Shown here: piece by piece, positions 26,537-35,155 of the stretch
Layout of the letters: each line of letters opens with the position of its first letter
Numbering within the stretch: the stretch's first letter is position 1
Assembly: GCA_020631355.1 (NCBI GenBank)
Contig: JAHDHL010000003.1
Span: forward strand, 124,001 to 188,000
DNA length: 64,000 nucleotides
Direction of reading: 5' to 3'
Source of the DNA: Saprospiraceae bacterium
Lineage (GTDB): Bacteria; Bacteroidota; Bacteroidia; Chitinophagales; Saprospiraceae
Notes under the pieces: generated by a model
The model's input: the letters and a program-made list of their open reading frames with translations, nothing else
Database searches by the model: none
What the model was told of the DNA's origin: nothing
Program-made: the position numbers and the translations under genes

Positions 26537-27871
26537 ATGAAAAACATACTGATTATCGGGGCCGGAAGGTCATCCACAGCATGTATTAATTATTGTTTGA
26601 GTCAGGCAAAGAAGAACGGATGGTTCATCACAGTGGCTGATGCCAGCCCTGAATTGGCTGAAAAACGCATCAATGGTCATCCGAATGGTCGTTCGGCTTG
26701 GCTGGATGTCAATAAGAAGAATGACAGGAAAGACCTGATTTCAAGACAGGATATCGTAGTGTCCCTCCTACCGGCTCACTTGCACCTGATGGTCGCAACG
26801 GATTGTATACAACTGAAAAAACATCTCGTTACAGCTTCATATGTTTCCCATGAAATGTATAGACTAGGAGATGAAGCAAGGGACGCTTCCTTGATATTCA
26901 TGGGAGAGATGGGACTGGATCCGGGTATCGATCATATGTCTGCCATGAAATTATTGAATGAAATCAGGGCCAAGGGAGGTAAGATTTCATCTTTCAAATC
27001 TTATGCCGGCGGATTGATTGCGCCTGAAAGTGATGATAATCCATGGCATTACAAATTCACTTGGAATCCAAGGAATGTTGTATTAGCTGGTCAGGGTACT
27101 GCCCAATTCTACGAAGGTGGCAAATACAAATACATCCCATATTCCAGATTATTCAAGGAATATCACTTGGTGGACGTTCCGGGTATGGGGGAATATGAGG
27201 CTTATGCCAATCGGGACTCGCTTCTTTACCGCGAAATCTATGGCGTGGAAGGTATTCCCAATATCCTTAGGGCGACATTAAGACATAGAGGATTCTGTGA
27301 TGCATGGCATGCCCTTGTGAAGATTGGCCTTACGGACGGTTCCTACCCTATCCATGATGCTGACAAGATTACCTACCACGAATGGATGAATGCCTATCTG
27401 CCTGAGGGCAACGGCTCTGTCAAGGAAAGAATGGCTGCATTCCTAGGAGAGGAAATCAACTCGAGTGTCATGAAAAAGTTGGATTGGTTGGGCCTATTCA
27501 GGAAGAAGAAAATCAATCTTTCCCAAGCTACTCCAGCACTCATCCTCGAACGACTCCTTCTTGATAAATGGACTTTGAAAACAAAGGACAAGGATATGAT
27601 CATCATGCAACATGAAATCGAGTACGAGTTGGATGGTAAGAGGAAACTCGTCAAATCCAGTATGGTGATGAAAGGCAATGATTCGATTGATACAGCCATG
27701 TCAAGATTGGTGGGCTTACCTTTGGGCATATTCGTCAAACTGATTATTGAGGGACGAATCACAACTACCGGAGTGAATATACCAGTAATGGAAGAAGTTT
27801 ATAATCCGGTCCTGGAAGAATTGGAAGAATATGGTGTGGAATTCAAGGAAACGGAAATAGACTTGGACTAA
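26537..27871 (+). CDS. Saccharopine dehydrogenase-like NAD(P)-dependent oxidoreductase
   Basis: A 444-residue protein. The N-terminal Rossmann fold has ILIIGAGRSSTACINY (about 4-19), followed by VTASYVSHEM, FMGEMGLDPGIDHMSA and the substrate-binding SYAGGLIAPESDDNPWHYKFTWNPRNVVLAGQG region characteristic of the L-glutamate-forming (Lys9) saccharopine dehydrogenase family. In Bacteroidota such proteins take part in lysine breakdown through saccharopine. The NADP/NAD choice is not clear. No LKR or aminoadipate genes are adjacent. It is followed by a strong terminator shared with the next, convergent gene. Confidence 0.88.
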   Translation: MKNILIIGAGRSSTACINYCLSQAKKNGWFITVADASPELAEKRINGHPNGRSAWLDVNKKNDRKDLISRQDIVVSLLPAHLHLMVATDCIQLKKHLVTASYVSHEMYRLGDEARDASLIFMGEMGLDPGIDHMSAMKLLNEIRAKGGKISSFKSYAGGLIAPESDDNPWHYKFTWNPRNVVLAGQGTAQFYEGGKYKYIPYSRLFKEYHLVDVPGMGEYEAYANRDSLLYREIYGVEGIPNILRATLRHRGFCDAWHALVKIGLTDGSYPIHDADKITYHEWMNAYLPEGNGSVKERMAAFLGEEINSSVMKKLDWLGLFRKKKINLSQATPALILERLLLDKWTLKTKDKDMIIMQHEIEYELDGKRKLVKSSMVMKGNDSIDTAMSRLVGLPLGIFVKLIIEGRITTTGVNIPVMEEVYNPVLEELEEYGVEFKETEIDLD

Positions 27872-27900
27872 TTATCCAATCCATATCCATAAGAAATATC

Positions 27901-27942
27901 AAAAGAAGTAGTTGTTGGGGGCCAACAGCTACTTCTTTTTTA
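27901..27942. terminator. Bidirectional terminator shared by two convergent genes
   Basis: AAAAGAAGTAG-TTGTTGG (27901-27918), loop GGG, CCAACAG-CTACTTCTTTT (27922-27939), an 18-bp stem with one G-U pair and T-rich ends on both strands. The stop codon of the minus-strand gene (27929-27931) lies inside the right arm. Confidence 0.9.
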
Positions 27943-29434
27943 GGAGGTAATAAGTTCCCATTTCTTCCCAAGGATATGATCTGCCTTTGGCCTTTACCAA
28001 TGTATCTAACTCGATATTACTAACAATACTGTTTTCCCCATCCTGAATATAAAATGTAATACCTGAACTGTCTCTTTCCGTGGGCGACACGTAAGCAACA
28101 ATCTCTCTATCCAAGTAAGTCTTTCTGTAAAATTCCATTGGTTCATCATTGGAATAGGACTCATCAAGATATATTCTTCTATCTTCTATACCATCACTTT
28201 TTTCAAGTGACATATTGACCATGTCCTTGGTGATGTTCCTTTCTGCCTCCCAAAGGGGCATGATTTGTATCCAAAACAAGAAATTGAATAGCCAGCCCGA
28301 CAAAAAGACACTGAGAAAAAGATGCTTTCTACTGTTTGAATACAGGCTGACCAAGGTATAGATACCAAAAGCCCATATCGGAGTCCCGAATATCATGGTT
28401 TTCCTGAATCCCTCTCCTCCGAACCATGTGAATCCATTCAGAATCAACATCATGGCAATGAAAAATCCCAAGACAACCTGTATGATGGTAAATACCCGGA
28501 TAGCATTCCGATAAGGAAAAACATCCTCATCGTATTGGTCCATCTGCTTTCCAATCAGGAAAAGGAGTACCATATGGGGAAGAAAAGAGCAGGATAACAA
28601 ACCGGCAACCAGAGCAGAACCAGTGATGATAGCCATTTCCTCCTTAATGAATAATCTTTTAAAAGTATGATATAAGGCAGTGGGTACAAATCCGAATGCT
28701 CCGAATAGCCCTGCAACCACAAGTATGAAATAATAGCCTAAATTGGTTCCATAACTCATCAAAAAGCCGTCATGAATCCATTGTTTATTGAAAAAGATGA
28801 CCAAACCCAATTGCACAGGAATACTAATGCAAGGAACAAGGGCAATCCGTTTCCTATCCTTATGAAGCAATAAGAAAAAGCCATAGAATATCAGGCTGAA
28901 TATTAAAGCTGATAAAGGTTGTATGAGAACAAGGAATATATTCAGGAATACAAGTCCTCCCAGAATGAGTGCCTGTGGTTTCTTCAACTGATAAATGGTT
29001 AGGAAGAATATCAGCAGTTGAAGAAAGAACAACCAAATATCAGTTGATACAATCTTTCCAATGAGTAATAATGGGAATGATCCAATGGCCATTAGAATGG
29101 CAATGATAGTATGTTTCAGTCCGAAGAACTTCTTGCCATAGGTATAGAAAAGGAAAAGACTGGAAGCCAGAAGCAACATATTGGACAATCTGATTCCCAA
29201 TTCGTTCATGCCCACTGTGGATAATCCACCAGCTACCATTAATTCTGACAAAGGAGAAAATTCAGGACTCATTCCAAAAAACATTCCCTCTGAGAGATTA
29301 GCCAAAGCAGAATTGGCCAATCGGGCTTCCACTTCCCATACCGACATGAAGTCAGCACCGTAAAACAATGTAAGAATGAATAAGAGAAACCCGGAAGTTT
29401 GCAGTATCCTATTCTCCTCTATGAGCTGTTTCAT
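27929..29434 (-). CDS. GT39/ArnT-like membrane glycosyltransferase
   Basis: A 501-residue polytopic membrane protein with about 11 helices. The first periplasmic loop has an acidic motif (SVWEVEARLANSA) in the position where GT-C enzymes of the PMT/ArnT type keep their catalytic acid. The C-terminal 90 residues (LDESYSNDEPMEFYRKTYL...) form a soluble periplasmic tail. Such enzymes transfer sugars or aminosugars from polyprenyl phosphate to lipid A or proteins. The acceptor here is unknown. The stop codon is within the terminator stem. It follows the S24 repressor gene on the same strand after a 44-base gap. Confidence 0.78.
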   Translation of the reverse strand: MKQLIEENRILQTSGFLLFILTLFYGADFMSVWEVEARLANSALANLSEGMFFGMSPEFSPLSELMVAGGLSTVGMNELGIRLSNMLLLASSLFLFYTYGKKFFGLKHTIIAILMAIGSFPLLLIGKIVSTDIWLFFLQLLIFFLTIYQLKKPQALILGGLVFLNIFLVLIQPLSALIFSLIFYGFFLLLHKDRKRIALVPCISIPVQLGLVIFFNKQWIHDGFLMSYGTNLGYYFILVVAGLFGAFGFVPTALYHTFKRLFIKEEMAIITGSALVAGLLSCSFLPHMVLLFLIGKQMDQYDEDVFPYRNAIRVFTIIQVVLGFFIAMMLILNGFTWFGGEGFRKTMIFGTPIWAFGIYTLVSLYSNSRKHLFLSVFLSGWLFNFLFWIQIMPLWEAERNITKDMVNMSLEKSDGIEDRRIYLDESYSNDEPMEFYRKTYLDREIVAYVSPTERDSSGITFYIQDGENSIVSNIELDTLVKAKGRSYPWEEMGTYYLLKKK

Positions 29435-29478
29435 AATCTTTTGGATATTTCAGAAAGCGAAAATATCCAAAAGATTAG

Positions 29479-30309
29479 TTATCGGTCTATCAATTGGGAT
29501 ACTTTTTCAGATAGATCCGTCAATGAATCCGTTTGGAACTGAAGTGTCTTCTTCAAATCGCGGATTTCATCACGCATCATATTCCTTATATTCTGGGGTG
29601 ATGGTAAGAAAGGGCTAATCTTAGCACGTACATACCATATTTCCCTGATATCTGATACACTGATTCTATAAGGTTCGTAAAATCCATTATCAGAAAGAAC
29701 CACGACTTCCTTATCTGTCTTCAGACGGTTCTCAATTCTCTTGACTACCACATCGCCTCTCGTTACGATGACATAGACATAATTATCCTTTAGGGATGAT
29801 TCCCATAATGTAGGTTCAAGAAAACTACAGACAACCTTATCTCCCTCAAATAGGGTTGGTTCCATACTATCTCCGGATACATCAAAGGAACGATGGGTAC
29901 CAACCTTATACTTATAATCCGGCAAGGTATAGGAAGGCAAATCCTGAATGAATGATGGGTCGGATACATCACCCGCATAACCCGCTTGGGCAGGGACAGG
30001 TACATGTACGATTCTCTCATCATCTTGTGAATTGGTCACAATCGTCAAAACCCTGAAACTCTTATGGTTATCCTCACTCATAAACATCGGCCCCTCCCCA
30101 GTGAAGACATATACGGGATTGATCTTATACATGGAGATGGCTTTTCGGAGCAATTCGATGGTTACATCCCTCCTACCCTTAAGGATTTCGCTCAGACTCT
30201 GAGGTAGGTAATCCAAGGATATCGCAAATTGACGGCTTGACCTTACCCTGTTATCTTCCTTTAGTTTATCATGGCATTTGATAAACCGTTGTGTTACTAA
30301 ACTATTCAT
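29479..30309 (-). CDS. S24-peptidase repressor with HTH domain (LexA/CI-like)
   Basis: A 276-residue regulator. It has an N-terminal helix-turn-helix of XRE type (about 8-68, RQFAISLDYLPQSLSEILKG), a linker with the possible self-cleavage site Ala109-Gly110 or Ala112-Gly113 (QAGYAG), and an S24 peptidase domain with nucleophile Ser148 (SGDSMEPTLFEGD) and general base Lys190 (DVVVKRIE). Damage-induced self-cleavage is expected by analogy. A C-terminal extension (about 240-276) looks like a coiled coil (RDEIRDLKKTLQFQTDSLTDLSEKVSQL), which is not part of LexA. There are no phage genes nearby, so it is a chromosomal regulator of unknown targets. It has a good promoter at 30345-30377. Confidence 0.88.
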   Translation of the reverse strand: MNSLVTQRFIKCHDKLKEDNRVRSSRQFAISLDYLPQSLSEILKGRRDVTIELLRKAISMYKINPVYVFTGEGPMFMSEDNHKSFRVLTIVTNSQDDERIVHVPVPAQAGYAGDVSDPSFIQDLPSYTLPDYKYKVGTHRSFDVSGDSMEPTLFEGDKVVCSFLEPTLWESSLKDNYVYVIVTRGDVVVKRIENRLKTDKEVVVLSDNGFYEPYRISVSDIREIWYVRAKISPFLPSPQNIRNMMRDEIRDLKKTLQFQTDSLTDLSEKVSQLIDR

Positions 30310-30344
30310 ATCAGTATTATCCTTGTTTCAACAATCTAATGAAA

Positions 30345-30377
30345 CAAAAATAATGATTTTGTTTACATAAAAGCAAA
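30345..30377 (-). promoter_or_regulatory. Promoter of the S24 repressor gene
   Basis: On the minus strand TTTG (30377-30374), 21 bases, then TATTTTTG (30352-30345). The predicted start is about 29 bases before the ATG. No clear palindromic operator is seen, so self-regulation cannot be shown. Confidence 0.55.
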
Positions 30378-30481
30378 TAATGGATACTAAAATAACATTA
30401 ATTAGCTTACATTCATATTGTAAATCCAATTTTTAATGATAGAAAGGGATTCAAAATATTAAAACAAAAAAGTTACAAATT

Positions 30482-30513
30482 TTTGTTTTTTACGCAAATA
30501 GTTAATATATTTA
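30482..30513 (+). promoter_or_regulatory. Promoter of the unknown 374-residue protein gene
   Basis: TTTG (30482-30485), 20 bases, TATATTTA (30506-30513), one base off TAnnTTTG. The ATG at 30535 follows 21 bases later. Confidence 0.45.
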
Positions 30514-30534
30514 TGACATAAAACAATTATATAA

Positions 30535-31659
30535 ATGGGATTATTTAATCGATTCAAATTGGATATCAAACCCCTCACTAAAAATAGTGTGGATAGTTTC
30601 AAGGATAGTTTTGAGAAGTTGGCCAGCCAGTTAATGGATAACAAGATGGAGAACGCCAACACACCGAAACCCATCCAGGAAAAGGAGTTTGAGATCCTCT
30701 GGGGTAAGGAAATGCCACAGGAACTCAGGGACATTCTAGGAATGTTCCATCGTTTGGGCTTACCAAAATTCAATAAGTGGGAGACTGCATTACCCAATAT
30801 GGATATTGCACACCAGGAAGGTAACATCGTTAAGGATGTACTTCTGAAAGCCCAGGTGGAATTCCCTACCGACCATCATATCAATTGGTTTACAGGCTCT
30901 GCAAGTATGGATCCCGTAGTCAATAATGGCAACAGATGGAATGGAGCCAATTATTCATTCCAGTATCCGCTTTATGAACCTATCCCGGGTGTCGATAAGG
31001 CTCCCCAGATATATATGTACCACCATAATCATCCTGATTCATGGGGTACCTCATTCGAATTGATGGCTAAGGATGCCAATGCATTCCTTTATATCAATAT
31101 GCTGATACAAGCGAGAGTGAAAAAGAAAATAAGTGATGCCGATTTTGTAACCTGTTTCGAGAAAATAAAGGATAAGGTCAAATTACCCTATTACTTCTTC
31201 AATTCATTCAGTTACAATGGTCGATGGATCAGTTATTATGACTTCAATTACAGGGCTGGATCAGATAGGGGTTCGACCTTGACATTGGATTACTATAATC
31301 GTTCCAGATGGATTTTTGAATTGCTGAAAGGGAACCACAATAACTATCTTTGGAGCATTCAAAATAGCATGTATTCCAAATACCTTAATCCCAAATTAGA
31401 TGACGAGAGGCACCAATTCAACCTTGGACATCTTCAGAATCACGTTCCTGATGCCTTATATTATCTATTGAGGTGCTATTTCAGGGATGAAACCAAACAA
31501 CTCAAGGAATATATCAATATCTGTAAGGACTCTCCTGCTAGAATCATAAGGGATGCAGCCCTCTTTGCCGAAGAATTGAATGGTGGACTTGAGTTCTTTG
31601 GAGAAATTGATAATATACAAACTCTTAAGAGGGAATTTGCGACCAATATGCGTTGGTAG
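30535..31659 (+). CDS. Unknown cytoplasmic protein, 374 residues
   Basis: The product has no signal peptide or membrane helix. Residues about 45-110 (EFEILWGKEMPQELRDILGMF then LGLPKFNKWETALP) faintly recall SMI1/KNR4 (SUKH) domains, a fold common in immunity and cell-wall proteins, but the match is weak. The centre is aromatic-rich with HHNHPDSWG and several Tyr/Asn-rich runs (YYFFNSFSYNGRWISYYDFNYR). The C-terminal third is helical (about 280-374). I do not recognise the family. It lies between the S24 repressor (divergent, 225-base gap) and, after a convergent pair, the double-AAA+ gene. Confidence 0.72.
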   Translation: MGLFNRFKLDIKPLTKNSVDSFKDSFEKLASQLMDNKMENANTPKPIQEKEFEILWGKEMPQELRDILGMFHRLGLPKFNKWETALPNMDIAHQEGNIVKDVLLKAQVEFPTDHHINWFTGSASMDPVVNNGNRWNGANYSFQYPLYEPIPGVDKAPQIYMYHHNHPDSWGTSFELMAKDANAFLYINMLIQARVKKKISDADFVTCFEKIKDKVKLPYYFFNSFSYNGRWISYYDFNYRAGSDRGSTLTLDYYNRSRWIFELLKGNHNNYLWSIQNSMYSKYLNPKLDDERHQFNLGHLQNHVPDALYYLLRCYFRDETKQLKEYINICKDSPARIIRDAALFAEELNGGLEFFGEIDNIQTLKREFATNMRW

Positions 31660-31666
31660 ATTTCCT

Positions 31667-31705
31667 TAGGATTAGATGATGGGAAGAACCCATCATCTAA
31701 TCCTA
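31667..31705. terminator. Bidirectional hairpin terminator
   Basis: A 17-bp perfect stem (31667-31683 pairing with 31689-31705; arms contain GGATTAGATGATGGG and its complement) with loop AAGAA. It is not followed by a long T-run. The stop codon of the minus-strand lipoprotein gene (31693-31695) is inside the right arm. Confidence 0.8.
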
Positions 31706-32070
31706 CCAATCTTCCACATGTTATAAAATTCTGGGCAATTGGCTTTCAGTGCGGAATCAGTTAGGTCTTTTTTGAAGTCTTTCATGCCCTCTCCATCATT
31801 CAGCTGACTGATACAGGCCTCACTCTTTTCTAACTCCTTTTCTATTTCTTTTTGCAACTCATCTTTCTCAAACCCATTTGCATCCAATAATTCTTTGTAA
31901 ACAGCTACAACCTCTTTTGTGCATGCACAAATATCACTGGCCAGTTTATTGTGCCTTAACTCCTCAGCTTCGCGCTCCTCTATTGATATGGCTTCCTTGG
32001 TTTTGTGAGAACAATTCGAGCACAAAAAAGTAACTAGTACTGTTGTCATTATCAATATCCTAAACTTCAT
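31693..32070 (-). CDS. Small cysteine-containing lipoprotein
   Basis: A 125-residue lipoprotein with hydrophobic signal ILIMTTVLVTFLCSNC and lipid-modified Cys20. The mature protein is helical and charged (EEREAEELRHNKLA, KDELQKEIEKELEKSEAC) and keeps four more cysteines, in DICACTK, EAC and ANC, that could form two disulphides. The start overlaps the end of cutA by 11 bases, so it is coupled to it. No family recognised. The stop lies within the terminator stem. Confidence 0.7.
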   Translation of the reverse strand: MKFRILIMTTVLVTFLCSNCSHKTKEAISIEEREAEELRHNKLASDICACTKEVVAVYKELLDANGFEKDELQKEIEKELEKSEACISQLNDGEGMKDFKKDLTDSALKANCPEFYNMWKIGRIR

Positions 32071-32380
32071 TTTTCCTTGTATTTTCTATTATCCATTCCT
32101 CGAACTCGTCATTGGCATTGGCTGTCCATCTGGTGATGCACGGAACCTCATACGGATGTATTGATTTTATCTTTGCTGCGACATCGGACTCCAATTCTAA
32201 TCTCGTTTTCATAACAGCTATGTATTCCCCCTCAGATTCCATTTCTCCTTTCCAAACATACATGCTATCCACTTCACGGATATTAGCACATGCTATCCAT
32301 TTCTCATCCAATAATTCCCTAACGGATTCTTTTGCGGATTCCTTATTCGGATAAGTAACATAAAGCATCAAAAAAGCCAT
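32060..32380 (-). CDS. cutA: CutA1 divalent-ion tolerance protein
   Basis: A 106-residue small trimeric protein. Family signatures are YVTYPNKESAKESVRELLDEKWIACANI, SMYVWKGEMESEGEYIAVMKT and HPYEVPCI with the conserved terminal Trp region (EEWI). CutA1 proteins form very stable ferredoxin-like trimers linked to copper/divalent metal tolerance in some bacteria. The biochemical role is debated. It is the first gene of a two-gene unit with the Cys-containing lipoprotein. Confidence 0.93.
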   Translation of the reverse strand: MAFLMLYVTYPNKESAKESVRELLDEKWIACANIREVDSMYVWKGEMESEGEYIAVMKTRLELESDVAAKIKSIHPYEVPCITRWTANANDEFEEWIIENTRKNEV

Positions 32381-32434
32381 ATGAATAAGTTTGAATTATG
32401 GATAACATTAACCTAACACATACCTAAAATTAAC

Positions 32435-32442
32435 TATATTTG
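32435..32442 (+). promoter_or_regulatory. -7 box of the double-AAA+ gene
   Basis: TATATTTG is an exact TAnnTTTG match, 38 bases before the ATG at 32481. A -33 TTTG is not seen at the right spacing. Confidence 0.45.
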
Positions 32443-32480
32443 GACGATATAAAACCTAACCTAGTATATCTTCTGGGTAG

Positions 32481-35093
32481 ATGGCATTCAAGAAAAAAGA
32501 CGAAGCATTGGGAGCAAATTACAAATTACAGAGTATCAAGGTATTCGGGTCTAAAGAAAACCTGTATTACAATACCAAGAAATACCGTAAAGTATATGAT
32601 GAATCAGAATGCAGATATCTGTATTGTGAATTAGCATTCTACAACAAGCTGTTTGATGAAAAAGAATGGAAGACTAAAATCAGATTTGTCTGTAAGAATT
32701 CCAAGACCAAAAAGATAGTTTGCGATTTTGACAAGGAACTGACTGTCAAAAAGGACATGAACATCGTTTATGTCCGTGAGGGATGGGGAACACCCGACCC
32801 GGGATGGTGGAAGAAGGGCTCCTATATCTATGAGGTTTTTGTAGATGGTGTCTCTGTCGGAACTACCAATTTTTATGTCATTGACAAAGGTGTGGTGAAT
32901 AAGGATGACAATCCCTACTTCTCCATTAATCAAGTCCAAATGTTTGAGGGCCCAAGGAATGGTGTCACTTTCAATGATAGGGTTTACTACCAAAAATTCG
33001 ATGGCAAAAGTAGCAGGTACATCAATATAGAGATGCGTTTGGAAAATCTCCAGACGGATTTGGATTCATTCCCATTGGAATTACAATTCAGCTTTTACAA
33101 TGATGCCGGTCAACTGAAAGCTGTCATGACCTATTTCAAGGAAATCACGGACAAGAGGCAGGAAATCATCATGGATACCGGCTATGGCTCGGATGGTGGA
33201 GGATACTGGTATGAGGACAAGTACACCTTGGAGTGCGTATTCATGGACCAATTGGTAGCCGTGGTACCATTCGAAGTTGGAGATGAGAATATTGAACAGG
33301 ATGGCCCGCATCCATTCTCTACCAATAAGAACAATACGGAGCAGGTCACAACCACCGAACCTCCCAAACTTACATTTGAGGAGGCTATGGACGAACTGAA
33401 TGACCTCATCGGCCTAACATCCGTTAAGGATCAACTCAACGAGTTCGCTTCTTTCCTACAATTCCTTAAAGTAAGGAAAGAGAAAGGTTTCGAAGAGAAC
33501 ACCAAGTTCAACCTTAATAGCATTTTCATGGGTAATCCCGGAACAGGTAAGACTACCGTAGCCAAAATGCTGGGAAAGATTTACTATAGCCTAGGTTTAT
33601 TATCAACGGATAAGGTTCATGAAGTCGGACGTGTGGATTTGGTCGGTGAATACATCGGTCAAACTGCGCCAAAAGTCAAGAAAGCCATAGAAAAGGCAAG
33701 AGGTGGAATCCTATTTATTGATGAGGCCTACGCCTTGACCAATAGAGGTGATGATTCCAAGGATTTCGGAAGGGAAGTAGTCGAAGTACTTCTCAAGGAA
33801 TTATCAGATGGACCAGGCGACCTTGCTATTGTCTGCGCAGGATATCCCAAAGAAATGCAGAGTTTCCTCAACTCCAATCCGGGATTGAGTTCAAGGATTA
33901 GGAATGTCATCTTTTTCCCTGACTACATCCCTGATGAACTCATGGAAATTTCTGAGTACAAAGCCAACAAATCCGGAATCATGTTGGATGAGGATGCCAA
34001 GGAAACCTTGTATAAAAAAATCGTCGAAGCCTATCGCAATCGTAATGCCCATTTTGGTAATGCAAGATTCATCAATGGGGTTATTGATGAGGCCAAGCAG
34101 AATATGGCACTCAGATTGATGCGCAGTAATGAGGATTTGAAAAAATTGGATAAGGACACCTTGTCCACCATCGCCAAGGATGATGTGCTTAGGGCTTTCA
34201 GAGAAGGTGAAGGCAAGAGCGTAGTACTTCCTATAGACGATGCCCTTTACGCAGAAACCCTAAAGGAATTACATGAACTTATCGGCTTGGATAATATCAA
34301 GCAGGAAGTCATGGAAACGGCCAAGTTAGTTCGTTATTACAGGGAAATTGGTAAGGATATCAAACGTTCATTCTCCATACATACCGTTTTCAAAGGTAAT
34401 CCGGGTACAGGAAAGACCACTGTTGCCAGGATTATCGTTCAGATTTACAAATCATTGGGTATCCTTGAAAGAGGACATGTAGTGGAAGTGGACAGAAAGG
34501 ATTTGGTTGCAGCCTATACCGGCCAAACTGCCATCAAAACGGGCGAAATCATCGAAAAGGCCAAGGGAGGTGGATTATTCATCGATGAAGCTTATGCTTT
34601 GACCAGTGGTGGCAATGCCGATTTCGGACGTGAAGCTGTGGAAACACTTCTCAAATCCATGGAAGACCTCAGGGGTGAATTTATGGTCATCGTAGCGGGT
34701 TATCCTAAGGAAATGGATGATTTCCTGGAAGCCAATCCTGGTCTGATGTCGAGGTTCGATAGACAATACAACTTTGAGGATTATTCCCCTAAGGAATTGC
34801 TTGATATTGCAGTGATGATGTTTGATAAGGAAGATCTGAAATTGGCTAAGGATGCCAAGGAATGCCTTGATGATTATATCAATAAGCTCATCCAAAACAA
34901 ACACAAGTACTTCGGAAATGCCAGAACCATTCGTAAAATAGTAGCCGAAGCTGTCAAACGACAACACCTTAGAATGGCAGATATTCCTGCTAACGAAAGA
35001 CAAGGTGATATGATTTACACGGTTACGCTAGAGGATGTATCAGATTTCAATCTGATGGAAGAAGATATTAGGCCTGGTATTGGTTTCAACTAA
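32481..35093 (+). CDS. Double AAA+ ATPase (CbbX/SpoVK type) with duplicated beta-rich N-terminus
   Basis: An 870-residue cytoplasmic protein. Residues 1-285 hold two copies of one beta-rich module, each closing with a Gly-rich Trp/Tyr turn and a strand pair (GWGTPDPGWWKKGSYIYEVFVDG near 95-117; GYGSDGGGYWYEDKYTLECVFMDQ near 233-256). Two AAA+ domains follow: Walker A GNPGTGKTT at about 351-359 and 640-648, Walker B (I/G)LFIDEAYAL at about 410 and 697, sensor-region AGYPKEM in both, and Arg-containing NPGLSSR / NPGLMSR. CbbX-like ATPases are remodelling motors (Rubisco activase CbbX; SpoVK; EccA of type VII secretion). The target of this one is unknown; the N-terminal modules probably bind it. 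A strong terminator shared with the MscS gene follows. Confidence 0.9.
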   Translation: MAFKKKDEALGANYKLQSIKVFGSKENLYYNTKKYRKVYDESECRYLYCELAFYNKLFDEKEWKTKIRFVCKNSKTKKIVCDFDKELTVKKDMNIVYVREGWGTPDPGWWKKGSYIYEVFVDGVSVGTTNFYVIDKGVVNKDDNPYFSINQVQMFEGPRNGVTFNDRVYYQKFDGKSSRYINIEMRLENLQTDLDSFPLELQFSFYNDAGQLKAVMTYFKEITDKRQEIIMDTGYGSDGGGYWYEDKYTLECVFMDQLVAVVPFEVGDENIEQDGPHPFSTNKNNTEQVTTTEPPKLTFEEAMDELNDLIGLTSVKDQLNEFASFLQFLKVRKEKGFEENTKFNLNSIFMGNPGTGKTTVAKMLGKIYYSLGLLSTDKVHEVGRVDLVGEYIGQTAPKVKKAIEKARGGILFIDEAYALTNRGDDSKDFGREVVEVLLKELSDGPGDLAIVCAGYPKEMQSFLNSNPGLSSRIRNVIFFPDYIPDELMEISEYKANKSGIMLDEDAKETLYKKIVEAYRNRNAHFGNARFINGVIDEAKQNMALRLMRSNEDLKKLDKDTLSTIAKDDVLRAFREGEGKSVVLPIDDALYAETLKELHELIGLDNIKQEVMETAKLVRYYREIGKDIKRSFSIHTVFKGNPGTGKTTVARIIVQIYKSLGILERGHVVEVDRKDLVAAYTGQTAIKTGEIIEKAKGGGLFIDEAYALTSGGNADFGREAVETLLKSMEDLRGEFMVIVAGYPKEMDDFLEANPGLMSRFDRQYNFEDYSPKELLDIAVMMFDKEDLKLAKDAKECLDDYINKLIQNKHKYFGNARTIRKIVAEAVKRQHLRMADIPANERQGDMIYTVTLEDVSDFNLMEEDIRPGIGFN

Positions 35094-35115
35094 TCCCAAA
35101 TATTTGAAACCATTC

Positions 35116-35155
35116 AAAGCCTGATTGATTCCTAAGGAATCAATCAGGCTTTTTA
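35116..35155. terminator. Bidirectional terminator between the AAA+ and MscS genes
   Basis: AAAGCCTGATTGATTCC (35116-35132), loop TAA, GGAATCAATCAGGCTTT (35136-35152), followed by a short T-run. The MscS stop codon (35140-35142) is part of the right arm, so the coding end and the terminator overlap. Confidence 0.92.

Noticed and set aside
29479-30309. Prophage regulator as evidence for a prophage
   Set aside because: No integrase, terminase, portal or tail gene occurs on either side for more than 20 kb.
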